A stretch of DNA of 54,107 nt, taken from NCBI GenBank assembly GCA_012270965.1, contig JAAXHJ010000038.1:49222-103328 (forward strand), given 5' to 3'. This document shows positions 26,140 to 35,056 of this stretch, piece after piece (the first letter of the stretch is position 1; each line of letters opens with the position of its first letter). The position numbers and the translations under genes were made by a program. The notes beneath the pieces were generated by a model. The model saw only the letters and a program-made list of their open reading frames with translations, had not been told where the DNA came from and made no database searches. The stretch comes from Candidatus Palauibacter poriticola. Lineage in GTDB: Bacteria > Gemmatimonadota > Gemmatimonadetes > Palauibacterales > Palauibacteraceae.

Positions 26140-27869
26140 GTCCGGCCGACTGGTGGATCGTCGCGATCTACCTCGCGCTCACCTTCGGCGTCGGACTGTG
26201 GCTCTCGCGCCGGGCGCGCGGGAGCATCGTCGACTTCTTCGTCGGCGGCCGCGCGCTGCCGTGGTGGCTCGCGGGCACGTCGATGGCCGCGACGACCTTC
26301 TCGGTGGACACGCCGCTCTACGTCTCGGCCCTCATCGCGCGCCGGGGCATCGCCGGCAACTGGGAATGGTGGTCCTTCGGCCTCTCCCACCTCCTCCTCA
26401 TCTACCTCTTCGCGCGTCTGTGGCGCCGCGCCGGAATCGTCACGGATGTAGAGCTTACGGAACTTCGCTATGGTGGCCGCCCCGCCGCCGTCCTGCGGGC
26501 CACGCGCGCCTTCCTGTTCGCCGTTCCGATCAACTGCATCTCGATCGGTTTCGTGATGCTGGCCATGCGCAAGGTCGTCGAGGCCCTGGGGCTCCTCCCG
26601 GACCTGTCCGGCTGGTTGCCGGGCGACGAGCGCCTGTGGGCCGTGGTGGCCCTCTCCATCTTCGTGCTCGCCTACGCGAGCCTCGCCGGACTGTGGGGTG
26701 TCGTCGCGACGGACTTCTTCCAGTTCTTTCTCGCGCTCTTCGGAGCCATTCTCGTGGCCGCCCTCGCCTTGGCGGACATCGGAGGGATCGCGGAACTCAA
26801 GATCCAGCTCGCGGCGGCGGGGCGGAGCGATGTGCTGGGGATGGTCCCGCGGCCGGGGTCGGAAGCCCTCCCGTTCGGGACCTTCCTCGCCTACCTCGGC
26901 ATTCAGTGGTGGGCCTTCCGCCGCTCCGACGGTGGGGGCGAGTTCGTGCAGCGCCTCCTCGCCTGCCGCAGCGAAGCGGACGCGGAGCGCGCCGCATGGT
27001 GGTTCGTGTGGCTTCATTACGTGGTCCGCGCCTGGCCCTGGGTGCTCGTCGGACTCGTGGCCGTCGTCGTCCTTCCGGACCTGGCCGATCCCGACTTGGC
27101 ATACCCGATGCTCATGCTGCGCTACCTTCCCGCCGGGCTCCTGGGGCTGGTCGTCGCGTCGTTCTTCGCCGCCTTCATGTCGACCGTCTCGACGCAGATC
27201 AACTGGGGCGCGAGCTATCTCGTGAACGATCTCTACGCCCGCTTCGTCGACCCGGACGCCTCGTCCGCGCGACTCGTGTTGCTGAGCCGGCTCGCCTCGG
27301 CCTGCATCGTTGCGGCCGCGACGGCGGCGGCGTTCTTCGCCGATGACATCGGGGCGCTGTTTCGTTTCATGATCGCCATCGGCACGGGACCCGGGGCGGT
27401 GCTCATCCTGCGCTGGTTCTGGTGGCGGGTGAACGCCTGGGCCGAACTCGCCTCCATGCTCGCCGGCTTCGCGATCGCGCTCTGCTCCTATCTTCCGGCA
27501 TTCGGCGCGATGGAGTTCGGGACGCGGCTCGCACTGACCGCCTTCGGGTCGGCGGCCGTCTGGCTTCCCGTGATGGGGTTCACGCGTGCGGAGGACGAGG
27601 CGACCCTGGTGGCGTTCTATCGGCGGGTACGGCCCGCCGGGCCGGGCTGGCGCGCGATCCGCCGGCGCGCGGGCGTGTCTCCCGACTTCCCCCTCCACGA
27701 GGCGCTTCTGCGGACGGCGGGGGCCACGCTGCTCCTGTTCGGGGCGATGTTCGCCCTCGGCGCCGCGCTGCTGGTCGAGCCGCGGACCGCCGCCCTTTCC
27801 GCCGGTGTGGCCGCCCTGGGCGGAGCCGGGCTCTGGAGCCTGCGTGCCCGGCGCGGCGTCCCGGCTTGA
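26136..27869 (+). CDS. SSS-family sodium/solute symporter in the peptidoglycan-recycling operon
   Basis: A 577-residue membrane protein with about 13-14 hydrophobic segments. Family marks: VDFFVGGRALPWWLAGTSMA, the conserved 'AAtTFSvdTPL' region, and FFAAFMSTVSTQINWGASYL, the SSS core with sodium-site serines. The TTG start at 26136 overlaps the nagZ stop (TTGA). Its position after murQ, anmK and nagZ suggests that it imports a wall-derived sugar (anhydroMurNAc, GlcNAc-anhydroMurNAc or GlcNAc); this is inferred from context. Its stop codon lies within the -35 box of the nrdJ promoter. Confidence 0.88.
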   Translation: MSPADWWIVAIYLALTFGVGLWLSRRARGSIVDFFVGGRALPWWLAGTSMAATTFSVDTPLYVSALIARRGIAGNWEWWSFGLSHLLLIYLFARLWRRAGIVTDVELTELRYGGRPAAVLRATRAFLFAVPINCISIGFVMLAMRKVVEALGLLPDLSGWLPGDERLWAVVALSIFVLAYASLAGLWGVVATDFFQFFLALFGAILVAALALADIGGIAELKIQLAAAGRSDVLGMVPRPGSEALPFGTFLAYLGIQWWAFRRSDGGGEFVQRLLACRSEADAERAAWWFVWLHYVVRAWPWVLVGLVAVVVLPDLADPDLAYPMLMLRYLPAGLLGLVVASFFAAFMSTVSTQINWGASYLVNDLYARFVDPDASSARLVLLSRLASACIVAAATAAAFFADDIGALFRFMIAIGTGPGAVLILRWFWWRVNAWAELASMLAGFAIALCSYLPAFGAMEFGTRLALTAFGSAAVWLPVMGFTRAEDEATLVAFYRRVRPAGPGWRAIRRRAGVSPDFPLHEALLRTAGATLLLFGAMFALGAALLVEPRTAALSAGVAALGGAGLWSLRARRGVPA

Positions 27870-27894
27870 CCACTACATATGGTGTAGTTATCAT
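27866..27894 (+). promoter_or_regulatory. Sigma-70 promoter of nrdJ
   Basis: TTGACC (27866-27871) and TATCAT (27889-27894) with an exact 17-base spacer. NrdR-like box 1 fills the spacer and box 2 covers the start of transcription, so bound repressor would block RNA polymerase directly. Confidence 0.7.
27870..27885 (+). promoter_or_regulatory. NrdR-like box 1
   Basis: CCACTACATATGGTGT matches the NrdR consensus ACACWATATATWGTGT at about 12 of 16 positions and is nearly palindromic. Its CATAT core starts at 27876. Confidence 0.7.
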
Positions 27895-27901
27895 GGCAAG
27901 G

Positions 27902-27917
27902 CCACCACATATAGCGG
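27902..27917 (+). promoter_or_regulatory. NrdR-like box 2
   Basis: CCACCACATATAGCGG shares CCAC-ACATAT with box 1. The two CATAT cores are 32 bases apart (27876 and 27908), three helical turns, which is the spacing known for paired NrdR sites upstream of ribonucleotide reductase genes. Confidence 0.65.
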
Positions 27918-27941
27918 TGCGTGCGAAAAAACACAGACTTC

Positions 27942-28002
27942 CCGGCCTAGGCCGGCATCCGACTCGCGCGGTCGTCGGGTCCCGGCCGAAGCCGGTTTTT
28001 TT
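27942..28002 (+). terminator. Attenuator-like hairpins in the nrdJ leader
   Basis: A perfect 14-base palindrome CCGGCCTAGGCCGG (27942-27955) is followed by a second hairpin CCGGC-CGAA-GCCGG (27982-27995) and seven T (27996-28002), a small intrinsic terminator. The GGCCGG of the first can pair with CCGGCC of the second, so the two structures can compete. It lies after the nrdJ promoter and 55 bases before its ATG; it could also stop read-through from the recycling operon. Confidence 0.55.
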
Positions 28003-28056
28003 CCGCGGATTGACCTGATTTGTGGCCGGTCGAGAACAGGAAGGCGGGGGCGGCAA

Positions 28057-30696
28057 ATGAATCCACCGGATGTGGTGGTGAGGGAGGGCGCGTTGACGGG
28101 CGCCCCGGTACGGAGTGAGATGCGGATGGGATCCAACGCCAGGCCGTCCGACCTCGCCGAGCCCAGACTTTCCGAGAACGCGCGGACGGTGCTGGCGCGC
28201 CGGTATCTCAAGAAGAACGACCGCGGCGAGCCCATCGAGGGGCCGCGCGATCTCTTCTGGCGCGTGGCCGATGTCGTCGCGTCGCAGGATGGCCGTTACG
28301 GTGCGACGGACGAGGCGATCCTCGAACGCACCGAGCGCTTCTATCGCCTGATGGCCGACGGCATCTTCGAGCCGAACAGCCCCACGCTCATGAACGCCGG
28401 CCGTCCGCTCGGGCAACTCTCCGCGTGCTTCGTGCTCCCCGTGCCGGACAGTCTCGACGGCATCTACGAGACGCTGCGGGACATGGCCCTCATCCACCAG
28501 AGCGGGGGCGGCACCGGGTTCGGCTTCAGTCGCCTTCGTCCCTCCGGCGATGTCGTCAAGTCGACGATGGGCGTGGCGAGTGGCCCCGTCAGCTTCATGG
28601 AGGTCTACGACGCCTCGACCGAGGCCGTGAAGCAGGGCGGCACCCGACGGGGCGCGAACATGGGCATCCTGCGCGTCGATCATCCGGACATCCGTCATTT
28701 CATCGAGTGCAAGGCGGACAAGACCCGGATCACGAACTTCAACATCTCGGTCGGCGTCACCGACGCCTTCATGGCGGCGGTCCGGACGGGTTCGGACTAC
28801 GACCTCATCAGCCCGCGCACCGGCGACGTCGCGGATCGGTTGAACGCCGAGGAGGTGTTCTCGAGCATCATCTCCAGCGCGTGGCGAAACGGCGAGCCCG
28901 GCGTCTTCTTCATCGACGAGGCGAACCGCTACAATCCGGTCCCGCACATCGGCGACTACGAAGCCACGAATCCCTGCGGCGAACAGCCGCTGCTCGCCCA
29001 CGACGTATGCAATCTCGGCTCGATCAACGTCGGCTACTTCGTCGACGATCAGGGTCGGATCGACTGGGACGGGCTCGGCGGCGCCGTCCACGAATCGACC
29101 CGTTTCCTCGACAACGTCATCGATGCCAACCGCTACCCGCTCCCCAAGATCGAAGATCTGTCCGAGCGGATCCGCCGCGTCGGTCTCGGGATCATGGGAT
29201 GGGCCGACATGCTCGTGAGGATCGGCGAACCCTACGGTTCCGAGCGCGCGGTCGAGCTCGCGCGGGAGTTGATGGAGTTCGTCGACGAGGAATCCAAGCT
29301 CGAGTCCGAACGGCTGGCCGCCGAGCGCGGCGTCTTTCCCGAGTGGGAGCGATCGATCTGGGGTCCCGACGAGACGTGCGCCCGGGACGGCGACGGCCAT
29401 CGGATCCGCCCCGAACGCCGGCTCCGCAACTGCAACCTGACGACGGTCGCCCCCACGGGGACCATCTCGATCATTGCGGGGTGTTCAAGTGGGATCGAAC
29501 CGCTGTTCGCGGTCGCATTCATGAGGAATCAAGCAGGCGTGCTGATGCCGGATGTGAATCCGGACTTCGTGCGCCGTGCGAAGGAAGGGGGTTGGCACTC
29601 CGAGGAGTTGATGCGACGCATCGCCGACGAGGGCCACATCCACTTCGATGAAGTGCCGGGGGATGTGCGGGGGATCTTCGTCACGGCGCACGATGTTCCG
29701 CCCGAGCAGCACATTCGCATGCAGGCCGCATTTCAGGCGCACTGCGACTCCGCCATCTCGAAGACGTGCAATTTTGCGACGACCGCCACCGAGGAGGACG
29801 TGCGCAAAATCTACGAGATGGCGTACGAGCTGCGGTGCAAGGGCGTCACCGTCTACCGCGATGGATCGCGGGACGAGCAGGTGCTCTCGACGGGCAGGAC
29901 GGCGAAGGATGTCCGGCGGCAGACGAGCGAGAGCGGTTCGGCCGTTGCGGCGGACGGAGTCCAACTGGAAGCCGTCGATGTGGAGCCGGAGTTCGCCGGA
30001 GACGTCGCCGCAACGCTGGCCCGGCTCGCTGCCGCGGAGGCGCGCAACAGCGAGCTGCAGGCGCACAACCGGAAGCTCGAGAACGCCGTCGAGAAGAGGC
30101 AGCGGCGGATCACCGAACTCGAGGGTTCCAGGATGCGCCGCGTCGAGAGGCGGCAGCGGCCCGCCGTGCTGCGGGGCCACACCCGGCAGATCGAATCGCC
30201 GCTGGGAACGATGTATGTGACGATCAACGAGGACGATCAGGGTCGTCCGTTCGAGGTCTTCGTCGCCCTCGGCAAGACGGGAGGGGCGGCGATGGCCGAT
30301 GCCGAAGCCATCGGACGGCTGTGTTCCCTCGCCCTGCGGTCGGGGATCTCGCTGCGCGATGTACACAAGCAGCTGCGCGGGATCTCTTCCGACCGGGCCG
30401 TCGGACTCGGAGCGAGCAAGGTGCTCTCCGGCCCCGACGCGATCGCGCAGGTCATCGAACGCTACCTCGAGGAGAAGGAGGGGATCCAGCAGACGCTCCC
30501 GATCGAGGAGGTCGAGACCGCCCGGAAAAAGAACGCGAATGGGGGCGTCCGGTCGGCGCAACGCCCCGTGATCGAGCGTTACCAGGAGTCGGCGGCCCGG
30601 CTCTTTCTCGGAACCTGCTCGGAGTGCGGCAGCAGCCTCGCCTTCGAGGAGGGCTGCGCGAAGTGCTACGCTTGTGGCTACAGCGAGTGCGGCTGA
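28057..30696 (+). CDS. nrdJ: Adenosylcobalamin-dependent (class II) ribonucleotide reductase
   Basis: An 879-residue class II reductase that makes deoxyribonucleotides with a B12-derived radical. Features in order: [20 protein letters not shown] (substrate region with the first redox Cys), [37 protein letters not shown] (radical-site Cys and acidic partner), [20 protein letters not shown], and a long C-terminal extension with a coiled-coil-like stretch near 680-700 and a zinc-ribbon-like tail ([20 protein letters not shown]) that can shuttle electrons. The ATG has an AGGAAGG site. It is preceded by NrdR boxes and a hairpin leader, and the stop overlaps ispG. No class I genes are in the window. 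Confidence 0.95.
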   Translation: MNPPDVVVREGALTGAPVRSEMRMGSNARPSDLAEPRLSENARTVLARRYLKKNDRGEPIEGPRDLFWRVADVVASQDGRYGATDEAILERTERFYRLMADGIFEPNSPTLMNAGRPLGQLSACFVLPVPDSLDGIYETLRDMALIHQSGGGTGFGFSRLRPSGDVVKSTMGVASGPVSFMEVYDASTEAVKQGGTRRGANMGILRVDHPDIRHFIECKADKTRITNFNISVGVTDAFMAAVRTGSDYDLISPRTGDVADRLNAEEVFSSIISSAWRNGEPGVFFIDEANRYNPVPHIGDYEATNPCGEQPLLAHDVCNLGSINVGYFVDDQGRIDWDGLGGAVHESTRFLDNVIDANRYPLPKIEDLSERIRRVGLGIMGWADMLVRIGEPYGSERAVELARELMEFVDEESKLESERLAAERGVFPEWERSIWGPDETCARDGDGHRIRPERRLRNCNLTTVAPTGTISIIAGCSSGIEPLFAVAFMRNQAGVLMPDVNPDFVRRAKEGGWHSEELMRRIADEGHIHFDEVPGDVRGIFVTAHDVPPEQHIRMQAAFQAHCDSAISKTCNFATTATEEDVRKIYEMAYELRCKGVTVYRDGSRDEQVLSTGRTAKDVRRQTSESGSAVAADGVQLEAVDVEPEFAGDVAATLARLAAAEARNSELQAHNRKLENAVEKRQRRITELEGSRMRRVERRQRPAVLRGHTRQIESPLGTMYVTINEDDQGRPFEVFVALGKTGGAAMADAEAIGRLCSLALRSGISLRDVHKQLRGISSDRAVGLGASKVLSGPDAIAQVIERYLEEKEGIQQTLPIEEVETARKKNANGGVRSAQRPVIERYQESAARLFLGTCSECGSSLAFEEGCAKCYACGYSECG

Positions 30697-31904
30697 CGCC
30701 ACAGCTTCGCCGCTCGACGAAATCCGTCGATATCGGAGGCGTTGGGGTGGGCAGCGCCCATCCCATCGTCGTCCAGTCGATGACGAACACGGATACGGCG
30801 GATGTGGCGGCCACGGCGGCCCAGGTCCGGGAACTGTACGAGGCGGGCTCGGAAATCGTCCGCATCACGGTGAATACGCCGCGTGCCGCCAAGGCGGTGC
30901 CGCGAATCGCGGAACGCCTCTCCGGCCAGGGCATCGAGGTTCCGCTCGTCGGCGACTTCCACTTCAACGGGCACATCCTCCTGCCCGGCCATCCCGACTG
31001 CGCCGCCGCCCTCGCCAAGTTTCGCATCAACCCGGGTAACGTGGGCCGCAAGCGGCGCGATGAGCAGTTCGCGACGATCATCCGCTGCGCGATCGAGCAC
31101 GACAAGCCGGTCCGCATCGGGGTCAACTGGGGCTCGCTGGACCAGATGCTCCTGACCCGGCGGATGGATGAGAACGGGCGCCGCCCGGAACCGCTGGATG
31201 CGCACCGGGTGACCCTCGACACGATCGTGGAGAGCGCGCTCGCCTCCGCGGAAGCCGCGGAAAACCTCGGTCTGGGGCCGGATCGGATCGTGCTCAGCGC
31301 GAAGGTGTCGCGCGTGCCGGACCTCGTGACCGTGTACCGCGAACTTGCGTCCCGCTGCGACTACCCGCTGCACCTCGGACTCACGGAAGCCGGGATGGGG
31401 CGGAAGGGCACGGTCGCCTCCTCGGCCGCCCTCGCCATTCTGCTCTCCGAGGGGATCGGCGACACGATCCGCGTGTCGTTGACGCCTGAACCCGGCGCCG
31501 ACCGGACCGAGGAGGTCCGGATCGCGCAGCAGCTGCTGCAGTCGCTCGAGTTGAGGAGTTTCAAGCCTCAGGTGACGGCGTGCCCCGGCTGCGGAAGGAC
31601 GACGAGCACCTTCTTCCAGCAGTTGGCGCTCGATGTCGAACGCCATATCGCGGACCGTTTTGCGGCATGGCGGACGCACTACCCCGGCGTCGAGGATCTT
31701 TCGGTGGCCGTGATGGGGTGCGTGGTAAACGGGCCCGGCGAGTCGAAGCATGCGGACCTCGGCATCTCGCTGCCGGGGGTGGCCGAGGCTCCGACGGCGC
31801 CCGTCTACGTCGACGGCAAGCACCACTCGACGCTGCGCGGCGATGGGATCGTGGAGGAGTTCCTGCAGATTCTCGACGGGTACGTCGAACGCCGCTTTTC
31901 CTGA
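30687..31904 (+). CDS. ispG: 4-hydroxy-3-methylbut-2-en-1-yl diphosphate synthase
   Basis: A 405-residue Fe-S enzyme of the MEP isoprenoid pathway, converting MEcPP to HMBPP. Motifs: [15 protein letters not shown] at the start, [21 protein letters not shown], and the cluster ligands in ACPGCGRTT and GCVVNGPGE. The GTG at 30687 overlaps nrdJ by ten bases; a CTG at 30693 is possible. Slightly longer than the E. coli enzyme (372). Followed by a perfect hairpin GCTGGCC-GGC-GGCCAGC (31921-31937), a likely transcript end. Confidence 0.93.
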   Translation: MRLTPQLRRSTKSVDIGGVGVGSAHPIVVQSMTNTDTADVAATAAQVRELYEAGSEIVRITVNTPRAAKAVPRIAERLSGQGIEVPLVGDFHFNGHILLPGHPDCAAALAKFRINPGNVGRKRRDEQFATIIRCAIEHDKPVRIGVNWGSLDQMLLTRRMDENGRRPEPLDAHRVTLDTIVESALASAEAAENLGLGPDRIVLSAKVSRVPDLVTVYRELASRCDYPLHLGLTEAGMGRKGTVASSAALAILLSEGIGDTIRVSLTPEPGADRTEEVRIAQQLLQSLELRSFKPQVTACPGCGRTTSTFFQQLALDVERHIADRFAAWRTHYPGVEDLSVAVMGCVVNGPGESKHADLGISLPGVAEAPTAPVYVDGKHHSTLRGDGIVEEFLQILDGYVERRFS

Positions 31905-31920
31905 CCCTGAGGGGAGAACC

Positions 31921-31937
31921 GCTGGCCGGCGGCCAGC
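31921..31937 (+). terminator. Hairpin after ispG
   Basis: GCTGGCC and GGCCAGC, seven perfect base pairs with a GGC loop, followed by CGTTTC. It begins 16 bases after the ispG stop. Confidence 0.5.
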
Positions 31938-31972
31938 CGTTTCGGCCGACGGCGCGCCCTCGGCTGGCGACG

Positions 31973-32053
31973 GGCCCCTCGGCTGGCGGGGGGGCGTTCA
32001 GAGCTGGCGGCAGGCCCCTCGGCTGGCGGCAGGGGCGTTCAGAGCTGGCGGCG
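31973..32053. repeat. Tandem 40-41 bp repeat between ispG and rpsU
   Basis: Two adjacent units, 31973-32012 (40 bases) and 32013-32053 (41 bases), both of the form GGCCCCTCGGCTGGCGG ... GGGGCGTTCAGAGCTGGCGG, differ by one or two bases. Partial units (CCTCGGCTGGCG before, CGCTGGCGGCGTTCGGCTAG after) flank them. It lies in the 3' region shared by two convergent genes and does not code for a plausible protein. Confidence 0.75.
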
Positions 32054-32077
32054 GGCGCCCCCGCTGGCGGCGTTCGG

Positions 32078-32278
32078 CTAGCGGCGGGCCTTCTGGCGAC
32101 GCCGACGTCGGCGCCGCCGACGTTCCGCCGCCTTCATCTTGCGGCGACGCGCCTCGCTCGGCTTCTCGTAGAACCGGTGCTTCTTGATGTCCCGGAAGAT
32201 CCCGGCTCGCTGGACCTTGCGGCGGAACTTCCGCAGCGCACGATCGAGTTCCTCGTTGTCGCGTAGCGTGTACTGCAA
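32078..32278 (-). CDS. rpsU: 30S ribosomal protein S21
   Basis: A 66-residue basic protein: EELDRALRKFRRKVQRAGIF, then KKHRFYEKPSEARRRKMKAA and an Arg-rich tail. It helps initiation at the 30S subunit. The start is TTG at 32278 with a strong AGGAGG site seven bases upstream; no ATG is available. A strong promoter precedes it. Confidence 0.93.
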   Translation of the reverse strand: MQYTLRDNEELDRALRKFRRKVQRAGIFRDIKKHRFYEKPSEARRRKMKAAERRRRRRRRRQKARR

Positions 32279-32331
32279 GTGTCAACCTCCTGGCAGGGCA
32301 ACTCTGACGACCCGTAGGCAGAACGGCGGAA

Positions 32332-32361
32332 ATTCTAGCCGCCCCCGCGGCGGCGCGTCAA
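32332..32361 (-). promoter_or_regulatory. Promoter of rpsU with upstream palindrome
   Basis: On the minus strand TTGACG (32361-32356) and TAGAAT (32337-32332) with an 18-base GC-rich spacer. A perfect 12-base palindrome CGTTGTACAACG (32369-32380) lies just upstream of the -35 box and could bind a regulator. Confidence 0.65.
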
Positions 32362-32437
32362 ATCTCGGCGTTGTACAACGGTTCATGAACGCTGCGCACT
32401 CTGATGAAGCCGATCACCGATTCCGACAAGCCGATCG

Positions 32438-33235
32438 CTACCGTGCTTCACTCCGTAGGGTGCAAACCGGTTCCCGATGCGATTTCCTCCGCAGGTACTC
32501 GTGCCACTGGGCTTCCCATGAATCCGCGACGAAGGCACCATCGAGTTTGACCCTTTCCAGGAGGTCACCGTCCGAGACCAGCCCCGGATGGCGGTGCTCA
32601 AGAAACTCGAAGAAGCTACCAAAAAAATCGTATGCAAGACGGCTGGGCAGGACCGCCCAGGAGGCGTCGTCGAGTCTCGGCAGTTCCTCATCCGCCGCAC
32701 TTCGGCGACGCAACTCGATCCAAAGCCGGAACTCGCCGTCGCAGGTCAAACCGCCCGCGAACCACTCCGCGAATCCCTCCTGAAGCCACCGAGGAGTGGC
32801 ACGATAATCCAGGAGCTCTCCGACCAGGAGGTGGGCCGCTTCGTGCCGGAGCAAACGTCTCAACTGCGAGGCGTCCAGGGATCGCACGCTGTTCGCATGA
32901 ACGATGATCAGGGCGTCACGCGGAACACTCTTGGCCGTACTCGATGGTGTTCCGGCCTCCGTTCCCAACCCAACCGTGACTCGCCGGTCCCAAACGAAGG
33001 CATCCGGGAATCCGTATGCCGGCGCTTCCTGAGCCAAGATATCTTCCAGCACCTTCAAGATGCGAGTTGCATCGCGGGAGACATGCATCGCTTCGACCGG
33101 AAACACGATGCGTACTCGTTTCCCATCAACGGACATCGCCTCGAGCGGCCCATTCCTGCCTTGGCCGGCCGCATCGAGCACCCCGACCCACACAAGGCCT
33201 GTACACACGAGCGCCCTGAGCGACATCCGTCTCAT
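32438..33235 (-). CDS. Secreted gluzincin-like metalloprotease (peptidase MA-like)
   Basis: A 265-residue protein with signal peptide SLRALVCTGLVWVGVLDAAG. Near residue 128 it has HEAAHLLVGELLDYRATPRW followed by LQEGFAEWFAG: HExxH plus the downstream Glu of the E-G-x-A-E element, the layout of gluzincin and peptidase MA-like proteins. The rest (VTVGLGTEAG, RDALIIVHANS) fits the family's beta-sheet. It probably cleaves peptides in the periplasm or outside the cell. The ATG at 33235 overlaps the propeller gene stop (ATGA). Confidence 0.8.
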   Translation of the reverse strand: MRRMSLRALVCTGLVWVGVLDAAGQGRNGPLEAMSVDGKRVRIVFPVEAMHVSRDATRILKVLEDILAQEAPAYGFPDAFVWDRRVTVGLGTEAGTPSSTAKSVPRDALIIVHANSVRSLDASQLRRLLRHEAAHLLVGELLDYRATPRWLQEGFAEWFAGGLTCDGEFRLWIELRRRSAADEELPRLDDASWAVLPSRLAYDFFGSFFEFLEHRHPGLVSDGDLLERVKLDGAFVADSWEAQWHEYLRRKSHREPVCTLRSEAR

Positions 33236-34506
33236 CCGCCCTGCTCTTGCTCCGACGGCACAAGGTCCGCCTGCCATAGGGTGATGGTCGGGATAAGGCC
33301 ACCCTCGTACGTGAGCTCCGAGACCGCCATGGGCGACGCTCCTTCCACGAAGCCCAGCAGCAACCCCTGGCCGGAGAACCACTCCGAGACCTTGAGAGTG
33401 CAAGTCTCGGGTTCGATGATATCCAGACGGCTACGGAAGACGGTCGTGGGATCGTTATCGGGCCATTCGAGTGTGACGCGACCATCCGGCAGGATCGATT
33501 CGGTCGCATGATCCCGCCAATCGGTCGTGCGAACCTGGACGATCACCCACAGCAACCCCATGGCGTCGTGCTTTATGTCGACGATGCCGTTCCAGGGCGG
33601 GTTGTCGAAGCTCCACGACCCCCCCGGCCCGCGCTGGCCATCGTCGAGGCTGGGCCCCTCAACCGTGCCGGCGTGCTGCCCGTCGGACCGCCACGCCTCA
33701 AGCCGATAATCCCATTGAGGAACCGTGAACACCGTCCCGGACGCGCCGTCTGAGCTCAAAGTGAGTTCAATCGAAGATTGGTCGATCAGTTCCCGCCCTT
33801 CCCGCCCGGGGTCTCCTCCGAACGAAGCCGAGACATCATCCGTACCCAGGACATGTAGCGGCAGGCCCATGTGATCAGCGGTCGGCACCCACGCCGCAAT
33901 GGCATAGCCCGCGCCGTCCTCGAGCGGTGCCGCATCCCACGTAGGCCCGGGCAGGCGCCGCTGGTCGACGAGGCCGAAGTCGTCTCCGATGCGCGAGATC
34001 CGCATGTTGAGGGGGTCGAGAACATGGACGTGACCCTGGGCATCTAGGTGGATCGGCGTTGCCCTGCGGAACTCAAGGGGTCCGTCGCCGCCACGGCCGA
34101 TGGTGGCAAGAAAGGTGCCGCGTGGACCGAACACCTTCACCTCTTCCGCTTGACCCACCCAATACCGGCCCCGGTGGTCATGCACGATGCGGCCCATGGT
34201 GGGGGTCACGACCAGGAAGGCTCCCTCCTTGAGGCCGGTGCCTAGGCGGGCCGTGCGCCGGAGGGAGGTACGATCGGTCGTCGGAGCGAGAGCGGGGAGT
34301 ACGCAGGTTCCCTCTCGAAAGGATCCCGACCCGCGGCCGTCGGGGAGGAGTTCATCCCCTTGGCATGCTGACACGCCGAGGCCGATGGATACGGCTGCCG
34401 CGGTGGAGCGGATTGCGGACGCCCGCCGGGCCCAAGCTGGCACGGCCCCGTGCGGGACCGTGCCAGCTACGCCCCTCCGACCAACGGCGCTATCTACCGA
34501 CATCAT
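33232..34506 (-). CDS. Six-bladed beta-propeller lipoprotein
   Basis: A lipoprotein of up to 424 residues with lipobox AAVSIGLGVSACQGD. The mature part shows propeller repeats of NHL-like type: HDHRGRYWVGQAEEVKVFGP, GTFLATIGRGGDGPLEFR, LDAQGHVHVLDPLNMRISR. Such proteins are common in Gemmatimonadota and probably bind ligands or proteins at the cell surface. The start is uncertain: ATG 34506 or 34503 overlap the upstream gene by 14-17 bases, while a GTG at 34443 would give a more usual short signal peptide. A strong hairpin (34435-34468) lies in this disputed part. Confidence 0.75.
   Translation of the reverse strand: MMSVDSAVGRRGVAGTVPHGAVPAWARRASAIRSTAAAVSIGLGVSACQGDELLPDGRGSGSFREGTCVLPALAPTTDRTSLRRTARLGTGLKEGAFLVVTPTMGRIVHDHRGRYWVGQAEEVKVFGPRGTFLATIGRGGDGPLEFRRATPIHLDAQGHVHVLDPLNMRISRIGDDFGLVDQRRLPGPTWDAAPLEDGAGYAIAAWVPTADHMGLPLHVLGTDDVSASFGGDPGREGRELIDQSSIELTLSSDGASGTVFTVPQWDYRLEAWRSDGQHAGTVEGPSLDDGQRGPGGSWSFDNPPWNGIVDIKHDAMGLLWVIVQVRTTDWRDHATESILPDGRVTLEWPDNDPTTVFRSRLDIIEPETCTLKVSEWFSGQGLLLGFVEGASPMAVSELTYEGGLIPTITLWQADLVPSEQEQGG
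34435..34468. terminator. Strong hairpin between the Cys-rich and propeller genes
   Basis: AGCTGGCACGG (34435-34445) and CCGTGCCAGCT (34458-34468) form 11 perfect base pairs with a 12-base loop. If the propeller gene starts at the GTG near 34443, the hairpin covers its initiation region; if at 34506 it lies inside the signal peptide. It may lower read-through or translation of the downstream genes. Confidence 0.5.
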
Positions 34507-35056
34507 CGGCAAGCGTGGCGGAGCGGTCGAGGAAACTCTCGAGGTCCGTGAGGCCTACGGAGGACAGGGTGCGAGTCGCGGCGGGCGTCAGATACTTCAC
34601 CGCGACGACGTGATCGGAGGCACAATCGGCACCGCGGATGGCGAGGAGCCGTCGCGGCTCATGGAGGAGCAACCTTGAGCCGTAGTGCTCCGCCACCCGC
34701 CGCATCTCGTCAGGATTGCCACTCTCCAGGACCTCCAGCGCCTGGGCCTCCGAGGGTTCGCTTGGGCCTGGCGCATTCAAGTCCGAGCACCCCACCTCCG
34801 AGCACTTATTTCCCTTGACGCACCTGTGGTGGTACCCGCCGCCCGAAGACAGAATGGTACCCTCACGGCCCCATCCGTTCTCCCCGCAGCTCACACACCA
34901 GTCACCGCACTGGCTCTGGGCGGCCATCGATCCCGCGCCGAGGAAGAGGCCGAGGGCTGCGGCCGCGATGGAACGGAGGACGTTCTGCCGCACGATGTGC
35001 GCGATTCCATTGAGCCGTCGCGCTCGCGGGGCGTTGAGGGGGTTGAAGCAGGTCAT
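34490..35056 (-). CDS. Secreted cysteine-rich protein of unknown function
   Basis: A 188-residue protein with signal peptide SIAAAALGLFLGAGSMAAQS. It continues with a cluster of cysteines (CGDWCVSCGENG, HHRCVKGNKCSEVGCSDL) that could form disulfides or a metal site. The C-terminal half is helical (EVLESGNPDEMRRVAEHYGS, then LLLHEPRRLLAIRGADC). No family recognised. First gene of the minus-strand trio with the propeller protein and the protease. Confidence 0.7.
   Translation of the reverse strand: MTCFNPLNAPRARRLNGIAHIVRQNVLRSIAAAALGLFLGAGSMAAQSQCGDWCVSCGENGWGREGTILSSGGGYHHRCVKGNKCSEVGCSDLNAPGPSEPSEAQALEVLESGNPDEMRRVAEHYGSRLLLHEPRRLLAIRGADCASDHVVAVKYLTPAATRTLSSVGLTDLESFLDRSATLADDVGR

Noticed and set aside
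25518..27698. Long minus-strand open frame opposite nagZ and the symporter
   Set aside because: Shadow frame of clear coding genes; composition is Glu/Arg/Pro-rich and lacks a start context.
27870..28056. Cobalamin riboswitch upstream of the B12-dependent reductase
   Set aside because: No B12-box (GCCACTG type) or the expected multi-helix core; only the two hairpins described.
31905..32077. CRISPR array at the tandem repeat
   Set aside because: Units are directly adjacent with no unique spacers and only two full copies.
32369..32380. CGTTGTACAACG as a parS or LexA site
   Set aside because: Does not match parS (TGTTTCACGTGAAACA) or LexA consensus; kept only as an unassigned palindrome near the rpsU promoter.
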